Assembly: GCF_000717745.1 (NCBI RefSeq)
Contig: NZ_JOBH01000016.1
Span: 107,479-171,478, forward strand
Length of the DNA: 64,000 nucleotides
Direction of reading: 5' to 3'
DNA from: Streptomyces violens
Lineage (GTDB): Bacteria > Actinomycetota > Actinomycetes > Streptomycetales > Streptomycetaceae
Positions within the stretch are counted from its first letter, which is position 1. Each line of letters opens with the position of its first letter. Below, one piece after another: positions 52,325 to 60,493 of this stretch. The notes beneath the pieces were generated by a model. That model saw only the letters and a program-made list of their open reading frames with translations, searched no databases and had not been told where the DNA came from. A program made the translations under genes and the position numbers.

Positions 52325-52738
52325 GTGCAGACCGACATCGATCCCCGCAGTCTGATCGGCCGCAAGGCGTTCGACCGGCACGGCACCAAGATCGGCACCG
52401 TCGACGAGGTGTACCTGGACGACGCGACCGGCGAGCCGGAGTGGGCGGCGGTCCGTACGGGGCTCTTCAGCCGGGACGCGTTCGTGCCGCTGGAGCCGAG
52501 CCGGCTGGTCGACGACGCGCTGCACGTGCCGTACGAGCGGAAGCTGATCAAGGACGCGCCGGACTTCGGGGTGGGCCGCCACCTCTCACCGGAGCAGGAA
52601 CTGCAGCTCTACCACCACTACCGGCTGGATATCTCCGCCACGGACGCGGAGCTCGCCGGGGAGGACGCGGTCGGCCGCCCGGCCGCCGGGTCCGCCGACC
52701 GGGAGTTCGGACGGATAGCGGGCTCGTCGGAGGACTGA
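52325..52738 (+). CDS. PRC-barrel domain protein
   Basis: 137 residues. The PRC barrel is near the N-terminus: IGRKAFDRHGTKIGTVDEVYLDDATGEPEWAAV, then PLEPSRLVDDALHVPYERKLIKDAP. An acidic, Ala/Gly-rich tail follows. GTG 52325 has AGGAGG at 52315-52320. PRC-barrel proteins of this type are general stress or RNA/membrane-associated proteins of unknown role. The last 121 bases overlap the 3' end of the convergent dinB gene. Confidence 0.88.
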   Translation: MQTDIDPRSLIGRKAFDRHGTKIGTVDEVYLDDATGEPEWAAVRTGLFSRDAFVPLEPSRLVDDALHVPYERKLIKDAPDFGVGRHLSPEQELQLYHHYRLDISATDAELAGEDAVGRPAAGSADREFGRIAGSSED

Positions 52739-54243
52739 GCGGCAGGCGGGAACGACTCCGCGGCCGTCGGGGCTGCCGGAGCTGTCGGCGAGGGCGGATC
52801 CGCGGCCATCGGCCGGAGCGGATCCGACGTTATGGGCGGGTGCGCGCCCTCATCGGCCACCGGCGGAACGTCCGGACCGCCGCCCACCAGAGGCAGCGCC
52901 TCCCCCGGCGACAGCGCCGGATCGTCCACCAGGAACGTCCGTACCCGTCCGGGAGCGGACCAGGGCTGTTCGAACCGTACGGTGACCCGCCCCAGGCCGC
53001 TTCCCTGGACCCATCCGGGGCCGTACTCGGCATGGACCACGTCCAGGCCCGGCAGCCACTTCCTGGGCCGCTCAGCGGCCTCCTCAGCCTCTTCTCCCCC
53101 ACTGTTCGCTGCCGCCCCGTCCACCGCCCTGGCCTCCTCGACGAGCCGGGCCTCCTCGGCCGCCCGCTCCGTCGCCACCTGCGCGAAGAGGTCCTCCTGC
53201 GTGAAGTCGGCGAGGCCGGTCACCCCCACGCCGAGCAGCCGCACCCCGCCCGTCGTGTCGATCAGATCCAGCAGCCGCCCCGCCGCCTCCCGCACCACCG
53301 CGGGGTCGTCCGTCGGCCCGCGCTGCGTCTCGGACCGGGTCAGCGTGGAGAAGTCGTAGTTGCGCACCTTCAGCACGACCGTACGGCCCGAGCGTCCGGC
53401 CGCGCGCAGCCGCTGCACGCACCGGTCCGCCAGCCGCATCACCTCGGCGCGCACCCTCGTACGGTCGGTGAGGTCCACCTCGAAGGTGTCCTCGACGGAG
53501 ACCGACTTGGCGTCCCGCTCCGCGACCACGGGCCGGTCGTCCCGGCCGAGCGCCATCGCGTACAGCCCCGTGCCGTGCGCCCGCCCCAGCAGCCGCACCA
53601 GCTCCGCCTCGCCGGCCTCGGCAGTCTCCGCGACCGTGTGGATCCCGGCCTTGCGCAGCGCCTCGGCCGTGGCCGGGCCGACGCCCGGCAGCGTCCGCAC
53701 GGTCATCGGCCCGAGCAGCTCGCGCTCGGTGCCCGGCTCGATCAGCACCAGGCCGTCCGGCTTCGCCTGCTCGGACGCGATCTTCGCGAGCATCTTGGCG
53801 CCCGCGAGGCCCACCGAGCCGGTCAGTCCCGTGACCGCCAGGATGTCGCGGCGCAGCTGTTCACCCACCGCACGGGCCGATGCCGCGTCGTCGGCGACGC
53901 CGCCGGCCTCCAGGTCCACGAACGCCTCGTCCAGGCTCAGCGGCTCCACCAGGGGCGACAGCTCGTGCAGCAGCGCCATCACCTTTTCGCTCACCTGGCG
54001 GTACACGTGGAAGCGGGGCGTGAGGTAGGCGGCGTTGGGGCAGAGCCGGCGGGCCTGGGCAGTGGGCATGGCCGAGCGGACGCCGAAGACGCGGGCCTCG
54101 TACGACGCGGTGGAGACGACGCCGCGCCCGCCGATGCCGCCCACCACCACGGGCTTCCCGCGCAGGCTGGGCTTGGCCGCCTGCTCGGCGGCCGCGAAGA
54201 ACGCATCCATGTCCAGATGCAGAATCGTCGGCGCACGTCTCAC
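52618..54243 (-). CDS. dinB: DNA polymerase IV (Y family)
   Basis: Error-prone translesion polymerase, about 541 residues. Catalytic motifs are LHLDMDAFFAA (first Asp) and LSLDEAFVDLE (Asp-Glu pair); the thumb HhH region is TLPGVGPATAEALRKAG and the little finger follows. A C-terminal Ala/Pro/Ser-rich tail of about 110 residues exceeds the usual DinB length and is encoded partly antisense to the PRC-barrel gene. GTG 54243 gives the family-typical start RRAPTILHLDMD; its ribosome site is weak. GTG 54267 is an alternative. Confidence 0.9.
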   Translation of the reverse strand: MRRAPTILHLDMDAFFAAAEQAAKPSLRGKPVVVGGIGGRGVVSTASYEARVFGVRSAMPTAQARRLCPNAAYLTPRFHVYRQVSEKVMALLHELSPLVEPLSLDEAFVDLEAGGVADDAASARAVGEQLRRDILAVTGLTGSVGLAGAKMLAKIASEQAKPDGLVLIEPGTERELLGPMTVRTLPGVGPATAEALRKAGIHTVAETAEAGEAELVRLLGRAHGTGLYAMALGRDDRPVVAERDAKSVSVEDTFEVDLTDRTRVRAEVMRLADRCVQRLRAAGRSGRTVVLKVRNYDFSTLTRSETQRGPTDDPAVVREAAGRLLDLIDTTGGVRLLGVGVTGLADFTQEDLFAQVATERAAEEARLVEEARAVDGAAANSGGEEAEEAAERPRKWLPGLDVVHAEYGPGWVQGSGLGRVTVRFEQPWSAPGRVRTFLVDDPALSPGEALPLVGGGPDVPPVADEGAHPPITSDPLRPMAADPPSPTAPAAPTAAESFPPAAQSSDEPAIRPNSRSADPAAGRPTASSPASSASVAEISSR

Positions 54244-54413
54244 GTCACTGATGGTGCCGTACGCCACTGACAATCGGCCGCTCGGCGGGCCGGAAGCGCG
54301 GCCGGGAGAGCTCTGCACGAGCCGTACAGCGGCTTCCGTGCCCCGCGTCGTACCGTGCGCCCGCACGGCCTCCGTACCGCGCGTCCGCCCCCGTGTCGTA
54401 CCGCCCGGGCGCT

Positions 54414-55030
54414 CTAGACCGCCCGGTTCCTCCGGCGGGCCAGCTCGTCGTGGGGGTTGTGGCCGACGAGGGTCTCCCCGGTGTCCACGCGCTCTCCGTG
54501 GAGCTGCGACAGTCCGGCCTCCACATCCCGCCAGACCACGCCGACGGCGATACCGAAGAGCCCTGACCACCCTGGAGCAGATCGACGACCTCGTCGGGCG
54601 ACGTGCACTCGTACACCGTCGCGCCATCGCTCATCAGCGTCATCTGGGCCAGATCGGGCAGTTCACGGGAGGCGAGGTGCTGCACGGCCGTACGGATGTT
54701 CTGCAGCGAGACGCCGGTGTCCAGCAGCCGCTTGACGATCTTCAGGACGACGACGTCCCGGAAGCTGTAGAGCCGCTGGGTGCCCGAGCCGTACGCCGGC
54801 CGCACGCTGGGCTCGACCAGTCCCGTACGCGCCCAGTAGTCCAGCTGCCGGTAAGTGATCCCCGCGGCGGCGCATGCCGTCGGGCCTCGGTATCCGACCG
54901 TCTCGCCGACCGGGTCCGCCGGCTTCCCGGCGGCCTGAGCCGGGGCACGGTTTACCGGGGCACGATTCGCCGCGCCAGTGTGAAGCGGCAATGCCCCTCC
55001 CGCCGCCGTACCGTCGCCGGTGATTGCCAC
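54414..55030 (-). pseudogene. MerR family regulator (Rv1830/ResR-like) with an apparent one-base frameshift
   Basis: A MerR-type winged helix (YRGPTACAAAGITYRQLDYWARTGLVEP) starts from GTG 55030 with GGAGG upstream. It continues in frame through LMSDGATVYECTSPDEVVDLLQGGQG. At about 54560 the conserved tail FGIAVGVVWRDVE...QLHGERVDTGETLVGHNP jumps to the next frame and ends at 54414. The DNA reads CAGGGCTCTTCGG where one extra base after GGGC would keep the frame. As written the protein would run on with unrelated sequence to a stop at 54245, one base before dinB's GTG. Sequencing error, real mutation and frameshifting are all possible. Confidence 0.82.
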
Positions 55031-55074
55031 GCCGACCTCCGTCCTTCACGTCCCGGACGGGACCTGCCTTATCG

Positions 55075-55103
55075 ACGGTATGCAGTCACTCGGGGTGCGT
55101 CAA
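55075..55103 (-). promoter_or_regulatory. Predicted promoter of the frameshifted MerR gene
   Basis: Minus-strand TTGACG (55103-55098) and TACCGT (55080-55075) with exact 17-base spacing, about 40 bases before the start GTG 55030. Confidence 0.55.
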
Positions 55104-55127
55104 CGATCGCCGCGCTCGCCACGCCGA

Positions 55128-55138
55128 GTGATAATCAC
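55128..55138. promoter_or_regulatory. Palindrome upstream of the MerR promoter
   Basis: GTGATAATCAC is palindromic around its centre base and lies 25 bases upstream of the predicted -35. It is a candidate regulator site in the 219-base gap after the bifunctional nuclease gene. Confidence 0.45.
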
Positions 55139-55249
55139 CCTACGAGTGGTTTCACGTGACTTTATGCGGGGAATGTCTGGTGGGTTGTGCGCCGGGTGTG
55201 CTGCCGTGCGCCCCGCTCGCTCCCTTACGGCGCGGCGCCCGCTGCGGCC

Positions 55250-55723
55250 CTACTGGCTGTTGGTGCCGAAGTCCTCGGGCGAGATCTGATCGAGGAACTC
55301 GCGGAACTTCTCCACCTCGTCCTCCTGCTCATCCGGGATCGCGATGCCGGCATCGTCCAGCACCCCGTCGGTCCCGTAGATCGGCGTACCCGTGCGCAGC
55401 GCCAGCGCTATGGCGTCGGACGGGCGGGCGCTGACCTCCACACCGCTGGCGAAGACCAGCTCGGCGTAGAAGACACCTTCCCGCAGGTCCGTGATGCGCA
55501 CCTGGGACAGCTCCTGGCCCACCGCCTCCAGCACGTCCTTGAACAGGTCGTGCGTCAGCGGCCTGGCAGGGGCCATGCCCTGCTGGGCGAAGGCGATGGC
55601 GGTCGCCTCGCCGGGCCCGATCCAAATGGGCAGGTAGCGGTCGCCTCCCACCTCGCGCAACAGCACGATCGGTTGGTTGGAAGGCATTTCTACCCGGACA
55701 CCCACGACGTCGAGCTCGTTCAC
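55250..55723 (-). CDS. Bifunctional nuclease family protein (DUF151)
   Basis: 157 residues matching the BFN domain: MNELDVVGVRVEMPSNQPIVLL, then LPIWIGPGEATAIAF (the conserved IWIG-x-x-EA motif) and RPSDAIALALR. An acidic C-terminal tail (DEQEDEVEKFREFLDQ) follows. Plant BFN proteins cut RNA and DNA; the bacterial role is unclear. GTG 55723 start. It sits between two MerR genes in the actinobacterial order also found in Mycobacterium (Rv1827 to Rv1830 region). Confidence 0.9.
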   Translation of the reverse strand: MNELDVVGVRVEMPSNQPIVLLREVGGDRYLPIWIGPGEATAIAFAQQGMAPARPLTHDLFKDVLEAVGQELSQVRITDLREGVFYAELVFASGVEVSARPSDAIALALRTGTPIYGTDGVLDDAGIAIPDEQEDEVEKFREFLDQISPEDFGTNSQ

Positions 55724-55797
55724 ACAGCAACCCTAGGACGTGCCCGGCCGGTTTGGGTAGTCGGGCACCCCCTCGGCGGGGGTGACCGTACCCAAGG

Positions 55798-56547
55798 TCA
55801 CGGCAGCCGGACGTGGAGAGCGGCCTGGACCAAGGCCGCATGAAGTCGTACGGAGAGCGTGGCCAGCTCCCTGGCCGTGGCTTCCGCATGGGCCCTGGTC
55901 TGCGGGTTGCGATGCCGCTTCAGCGGCGCCACGACCTGCTCGATCAGGCCCGCCTCGCGCTCCGCAGCGGCCTTCACCGCCCGCAGATGACGCGCTTCCA
56001 GGCCGAAGCGGCCCAGCTCGGCGACGAGCTTGGCGACCGCGACGGCTTCGATGCCGTACCCGCCGTCGGACGCCGGGGCGAGCAGACCGTACGCCTCCCA
56101 GTCCGCGAGCTCGGACTCGTCCACCTCAGTGGCGGCCAACAGCTCGTCGCGGCCGATCCGGGCGGCCGTCGGATGCTCACCGGACGGCTCCTGTACACCG
56201 TCCAGGAACTCCCTGGGCGGCGAGGCGGGTGCCGGGAGCTGCACGTCCTCACCGCGCGCCACGGCGTCCAGGTGCTCACGGATGACCTTCAGCGGCAGGT
56301 AGTGGTCGCGCTGCATCCGCAGCACGCCCGCCAGCCGCTCGACGTCCTCCGTGCTGAACTTGCGGTACCCGGACGGCGTACGCTGCGGCTCGACCAGGCC
56401 CTCGGACTCCAGGAAACGGATCTTGGAGATCGTGACCTCGGGGAATTCGTCGCGCAGCAGATTGAGCACCGTACCGATGCTCACCAGCTCGCCGCCCGCG
56501 GCGGCGGTGCCGGAGGAACCGGCACCGCCGGACGGTGTGTGGTGCAT
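55798..56547 (-). CDS. ftsR: MerR family regulator, FtsR-like
   Basis: 249 residues. The winged helix is at about residues 22-55 (SIGTVLNLLRDEFPEVTISKIRFLESEGL), followed by PSGYRKFSTEDVERL and a long helical effector part. The homologous gene beside the FHA gene activates ftsZ in Corynebacterium (FtsR); position and length match that orthologue. It lacks the cysteines of metal-sensing MerR proteins. ATG 56547 has GGGAAGG upstream and is 17 bases from the FHA gene, so the two are co-transcribed. Symbol is by synteny. Confidence 0.85.
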   Translation of the reverse strand: MHHTPSGGAGSSGTAAAGGELVSIGTVLNLLRDEFPEVTISKIRFLESEGLVEPQRTPSGYRKFSTEDVERLAGVLRMQRDHYLPLKVIREHLDAVARGEDVQLPAPASPPREFLDGVQEPSGEHPTAARIGRDELLAATEVDESELADWEAYGLLAPASDGGYGIEAVAVAKLVAELGRFGLEARHLRAVKAAAEREAGLIEQVVAPLKRHRNPQTRAHAEATARELATLSVRLHAALVQAALHVRLP

Positions 56548-56564
56548 GTGCCTTCCCTGGCAGG

Positions 56565-57350
56565 TCAGATGCCGACGCCCCGCTGGCTCGCGTAGAAGAC
56601 CAGGCGGAACTTGCCGATCTGCACCTCGTCGCCGTTCGCCAGCGGAACGGAGTCGATCCGCTCGCGGTTGACGTAGGTGCCGTTCAGGCTGCCGACGTCG
56701 GTGACGGTGAAGCCGCCGTCCTGGCCGCGGCGGAACTCCACATGGCTGCGGGAGACCGTCACGTCGTCCAGGAAGATGTCACTCTGCGGATGGCGGCCGG
56801 CCGTGGTCAGCTCACCGTCCAGCAGGAAGCGGCTGCCGGAATTGGGGCCCCGGCGCACGACGAGGAGCGCGGAGCCGAGCGGCAGCGCGTCCACGGCGGC
56901 CTGGGCCTCGGGGGACAGCGAAGGCATCGGGGTCTGCCCCGTCGTCTCCGCGTCGTACGCCTCGATACCCGAGATGGAGATGGTCGAGGTCGTCTCAGAG
57001 GGACGCTCGGCCTGCCCACCGGCGCGCAGCGGCGCGCCGCAGTTGGAGCAGAACCGGCTCGCCTCGGCATTGCGGTGCCCGCACCTCGTACAAACCGGCA
57101 AGGCGGACCCTCCACCCGTAGCGGCTGATGGTTCCTGGAAACCTATGGGGCCGGACGCGGCAGGGTCAACAGAACCGGGCTGCTGACCACCGGAAGTACC
57201 ACCGGCCGGGCCGGCCACCTCGTCACGGAAGAGCGGGCGCTCCTCATTGGACGCCGGCTCACCTGACTGCCGTGGCGCGGCGTGCCGCGCAGAGGCGTTG
57301 CCGCCGTCCTTGCGGTCACTCTTGCCGAACAGCTTCGCAAAAAAACTCAC
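56565..57350 (-). CDS. FHA-domain signalling protein (GarA/OdhI-like) with zinc ribbon
   Basis: 261 residues. A disordered N-terminus leads to a zinc ribbon with Cys87, Cys90, Cys101 and Cys104 (CTRCGHRN, FCSNCG). Next is the phosphorylation motif ETTST (residues 119-123) and a C-terminal FHA domain (about 165-255: AGRHPQSDIFLDDVTVSRSHVEF and GSLNGTYVNRE). In mycobacteria and corynebacteria the homologue is phosphorylated by Ser/Thr kinases and inhibits 2-oxoglutarate dehydrogenase. The zinc ribbon and long N-terminus are additions compared with the 140-residue GarA. GTG 57350 has AAGGGGA upstream. Confidence 0.92.
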   Translation of the reverse strand: MSFFAKLFGKSDRKDGGNASARHAAPRQSGEPASNEERPLFRDEVAGPAGGTSGGQQPGSVDPAASGPIGFQEPSAATGGGSALPVCTRCGHRNAEASRFCSNCGAPLRAGGQAERPSETTSTISISGIEAYDAETTGQTPMPSLSPEAQAAVDALPLGSALLVVRRGPNSGSRFLLDGELTTAGRHPQSDIFLDDVTVSRSHVEFRRGQDGGFTVTDVGSLNGTYVNRERIDSVPLANGDEVQIGKFRLVFYASQRGVGI

Positions 57351-57540
57351 GGGCGATTCCCCTTGAACGAAACAGACCCGCCCGTGGGGCAGGACGAACC
57401 CTCGATGCACACACCGGCCGATCCGGACATCCATTCAACGTCCGGGGCCTTCACACAGTTTCCACCACGCACCACTTGTGCGGTGCGCCGACCCCCGGCT
57501 ACCTCATGCCCCGTCGCACGCCTCGCCATACGTTCCCGCC

Positions 57541-59157
57541 TCACTGCGACGACGACCGCGCGTAGTCGGGCCGTTCCGCCTTGCGCAAGGCGTCCACGAC
57601 AATCTTGTCCTGACGGGTCACAGACACCGTGGCCTGCTCCTTCTCCAATGTCTGAACCACTCCGCCGGGGATGTTCAGGGCCGGCTCCAGGTCCTCGGGC
57701 TTGCCGATGACCTTGAAACGGAACGGCTGCACGACCCGCTTCCCGTCGATCTCCACACCGCCCCGCACGTCCGAGACGTAGGTGTTCGCCACGACACGGA
57801 CGTCGTTGACCTGAATGGCCTCCGCGCCGGCCGCGCGCAGCTCCTGGATCGTGTCCAGAAGCTTGTCCGCCTCGACGGAGCGCGACGGGTCGTCGATCGT
57901 GAGCGCGATGCCGGGCCCCTCGGCCGCCACCGTACCGGCCAGCACCCCGAGCTGCTGTTCTTTTTCCACCGTCTGCTTACGGGCCTCCTCGGCCTGGTCC
58001 GAGCTGTTCTCCAGCTCGGTCTTCTGGCCTTCCAACCGCCGTTGCTCGTCCTCCAGGCGCTGCGAGCGGTCATCGAGCTCGTCAAGGATGCGCACCAGGT
58101 CCTCCTGGCGCGCTCCGCGCAGCGCACTGCTGTCACTGGTGGAACGTACCTGAATAGCAAGCCCCAGCCCGAGAATGAACAGCAGTACGGCGGCAATCAA
58201 TTGAGCCCGGTTCAGTCGCGGCGGCCACAGACCCGCTTTCAGCCGCTCCCGACCCGTGAGCTGGGGCTCGCCTTCGGGACCCGGCCGCGCCGCGGACGGC
58301 TGACCGGATGCGGCAGCCTGCCCGGGCCCTACCGGGCCGCGCTGCTCCGCCCCCGATGCCGCGGCGGCCGCGGGACGGTCACCCTGAGGCGCTGCCGACG
58401 CGCCACCAGGACGGCCGTGCTGCGCCCCCTGAGGAGGCCCGCCGGCACCCTGCCGCTCGGGCGGCATGGGCAGCCGCCCAGCGGACCCGGGACGGTCTCC
58501 GGGGGCTTGCGGGCGCCGCTGCCCGGGCCCTTGCCCAGGTCCCTGCGCAGGCCCTTGCGGACGCCCCCGTACGGCACCGTGCGCACCATGAGGGCCGGCC
58601 TGACCGCCCCCCTGAGGGCGGGCCTGCGGCCCTCCTTGCGGGCGGCCCTGTACCGGGCGCGGCGGACGTCCCTGAGCGGGCCCCTGGGGGCCGCCGCCCC
58701 GCCCTTGTACGGGGCGCGGCGGGCGTCCTTGGGTGGGGCCCTGCAGCGGTCCTTGCAGACGTCCGGGGCCGGGACGCTGCGTACGGCCTTCGCCGGGCTC
58801 CTCCTTCGGAGCCTGCGCGGCAGCCGCCTGATCGGCAGCCTCGTCCGGCCTGCGTGTCACCGGCTTCTCGGGCGCCTCGGTACGCTCACCCTCCTCGGCC
58901 TTACCGGACTTCTCGGGCGCCTTGGGCGTTTCGCGGCGCTCCGGGACATCGTCATCCTTCGGAGTGTCGCTGTCTTCTGACGGATCGCCACTTCCAGGCG
59001 TCACGGGACGTTTCTGCGCCGCACCGCCCTCAGCAGGCCCGGTCTCGTCGCGCCCGGCCGTCCGGTCGCCCTCGGGCGACTCGGGGCGCTCCTGCGATTC
59101 CTCGCGCCCCTGCGCCTCATCACGCTCGTTGTGCTCGTCGTGCTCGTCGGATGCCAT
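57541..59157 (-). CDS. DUF881 family membrane protein with a long Pro/Gly/Gln-rich N-terminus
   Basis: 538 residues. The first 290 or so are disordered and repetitive: acidic at the start (SDEHDEHNERDEAQ), then tandem QGRPPRPVQGR-type repeats. One helix (LIAAVLLFILGLGLAIQV) is followed by a coiled-coil (RILDELDDRSQRLEDEQRRL) and the DUF881 domain (GPGIALTIDDPSR, AEAIQVNDVRVVANTYV). DUF881 proteins are envelope-linked in Actinobacteria. ATG 59157 is preferred; GTG 59166 would overlap the small-basic-protein stop (GTGA). Confidence 0.88.
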   Translation of the reverse strand: MASDEHDEHNERDEAQGREESQERPESPEGDRTAGRDETGPAEGGAAQKRPVTPGSGDPSEDSDTPKDDDVPERRETPKAPEKSGKAEEGERTEAPEKPVTRRPDEAADQAAAAQAPKEEPGEGRTQRPGPGRLQGPLQGPTQGRPPRPVQGRGGGPQGPAQGRPPRPVQGRPQGGPQARPQGGGQAGPHGAHGAVRGRPQGPAQGPGQGPGQRRPQAPGDRPGSAGRLPMPPERQGAGGPPQGAQHGRPGGASAAPQGDRPAAAAASGAEQRGPVGPGQAAASGQPSAARPGPEGEPQLTGRERLKAGLWPPRLNRAQLIAAVLLFILGLGLAIQVRSTSDSSALRGARQEDLVRILDELDDRSQRLEDEQRRLEGQKTELENSSDQAEEARKQTVEKEQQLGVLAGTVAAEGPGIALTIDDPSRSVEADKLLDTIQELRAAGAEAIQVNDVRVVANTYVSDVRGGVEIDGKRVVQPFRFKVIGKPEDLEPALNIPGGVVQTLEKEQATVSVTRQDKIVVDALRKAERPDYARSSSQ

Positions 59158-59162
59158 TGGTC

Positions 59163-59495
59163 TCACGCCCTGAACACGTGCCGGCGAATCGCGGCGGCGT
59201 TGGAGAAGATGCGGATGCCGAGCACCACGACCACACCGGTGGAGAGTTGGGCGCCGACGCCCAGCTTGTCCCCGAGGAAGACGATGAGTGCGGCGACAAC
59301 CACATTGGACAGGAAGGAGACGACAAAGACCTTGTCGTCGAAAATGCCGTCCAGCATCGCCCTCAGACCGCCGAACACGGCGTCCAGCGCCGCGACGACA
59401 GCGATCGGCAGGTAGGGCTCGACCACCGTCGGCACCACGGGGCGGACGACAAGTCCGACCACGACTCCCACGATGAGGCCCAGTACGGCGATCAC
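59163..59495 (-). CDS. Small basic protein family (DUF1290) membrane protein
   Basis: 110 residues with three helices: MIAVLGLIVGVVVGLVV, LPIAVVAALDAVFGGLRA and VSFLSNVVVAALIVFLGDKLG. This family (Sbp, near division genes in Bacillus) is consistently flanked by DUF881 genes in Actinobacteria, as here. Start GTG 59495 overlaps the stop of the preceding DUF881 gene (GTGA). Likely part of an envelope or division complex; exact role unknown. Confidence 0.9.
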   Translation of the reverse strand: MIAVLGLIVGVVVGLVVRPVVPTVVEPYLPIAVVAALDAVFGGLRAMLDGIFDDKVFVVSFLSNVVVAALIVFLGDKLGVGAQLSTGVVVVLGIRIFSNAAAIRRHVFRA

Positions 59496-60418
59496 GATGT
59501 GCCCTTCCCTGTGTCGGTGCCGCCCGGCTGCGCGGCACCGGTCTTCGGCTGTGCGGTACGTACGATCAAGCTCGGCGCGGGCGGCAGCGTGAGGTCACCC
59601 TCGGTGGAAATCCTGGTGCGGACGCCGTAGTTCTGCTGCAGCACATGCAGGTACTGACCGTCGGCGCTGTCCTGGAACGTGGTGCTCAGCCGCTGCCCGT
59701 CCCCCACCGCCAGCACCGTATACGGAGGCGCCAGCGGTTTGTTGTCGACCAGTATGGCGTCTCCCGCCGCCCTGATCGCCGAGAGGGACGTGAGGCGCTG
59801 CCCATTGACGGAGATGGCCTCGGCGCCGGATTCCCAGAGGCCGTTGACCACCCGTTGCATGTCCCGGTCGCGCACCCGCCCGGTATCGGAGAAGCCGGTG
59901 CTCTCACGGGGGCCGCCACCGCCCGTCTCCGCCTCCTTGGCGTCGTCCACGACCAGTTTCACCCCGGGCCCGGTGACCTGCGTGGAGCCGGACAGCAGCG
60001 CCAGCAGGTCGGCCCGTTCGCCGTCGCTCTTCTTGAGCGCCCTGCGCTGCATGTCGCCGACGTCCTCACGGAGCGAGTCGACGTGCTGCTGCAGCTTGTC
60101 GGCCTTGTCGGTGCCCTGGTCGATCCGGGCGATGAGCTCCTCGCGCTCCTTCGCCAGGGTCGGTGCTGATATCCGCGCCTGCGCTGCACCCACCGTGACG
60201 ACCACCGCGGCGAGGACCAGCCCGGCCGCCAAGCCCAACTTGGCCCGCAGCGTACGGGGCAGGCCCCCGGCCGTCGCCGCCTTACGGGCCGCCGCTTCGG
60301 CGTACCCGTCATCGAGGCTGTGCTCCATGACATTGGTCAGCAGCGACATGGAGGCATCGGGGCGCGGAGCGTATCCGGGGCTGCTCCGTTCGGGGTGCTG
60401 CTGCGACATGCCGCACAT
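59492..60418 (-). CDS. DUF881 family membrane protein
   Basis: 308 residues with one transmembrane helix (LAAGLVLAAVVVTVGAAQA, about residues 64-82). An extracytoplasmic coiled-coil (EREELIARIDQGTDKADKLQQH) and the DUF881 domain (GPGVKLVVDDAKE, GAEAISVNGQRLTSLSAIRAAG) follow. Two in-frame ATGs (60418, 60409) are possible; neither has a clear ribosome site. It precedes the small basic protein and a second DUF881 gene in one coupled set, 75 bases after the nucleotidyltransferase gene. Confidence 0.88.
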   Translation of the reverse strand: MCGMSQQHPERSSPGYAPRPDASMSLLTNVMEHSLDDGYAEAAARKAATAGGLPRTLRAKLGLAAGLVLAAVVVTVGAAQARISAPTLAKEREELIARIDQGTDKADKLQQHVDSLREDVGDMQRRALKKSDGERADLLALLSGSTQVTGPGVKLVVDDAKEAETGGGGPRESTGFSDTGRVRDRDMQRVVNGLWESGAEAISVNGQRLTSLSAIRAAGDAILVDNKPLAPPYTVLAVGDGQRLSTTFQDSADGQYLHVLQQNYGVRTRISTEGDLTLPPAPSLIVRTAQPKTGAAQPGGTDTGKGTS

Positions 60419-60493
60419 CGTCGCACGTCGGCGGCGCGGTCACCCAATGGCCCCACCGGCGCGCCGAATCGGACGCGCCGGTGGGGACTCGGG

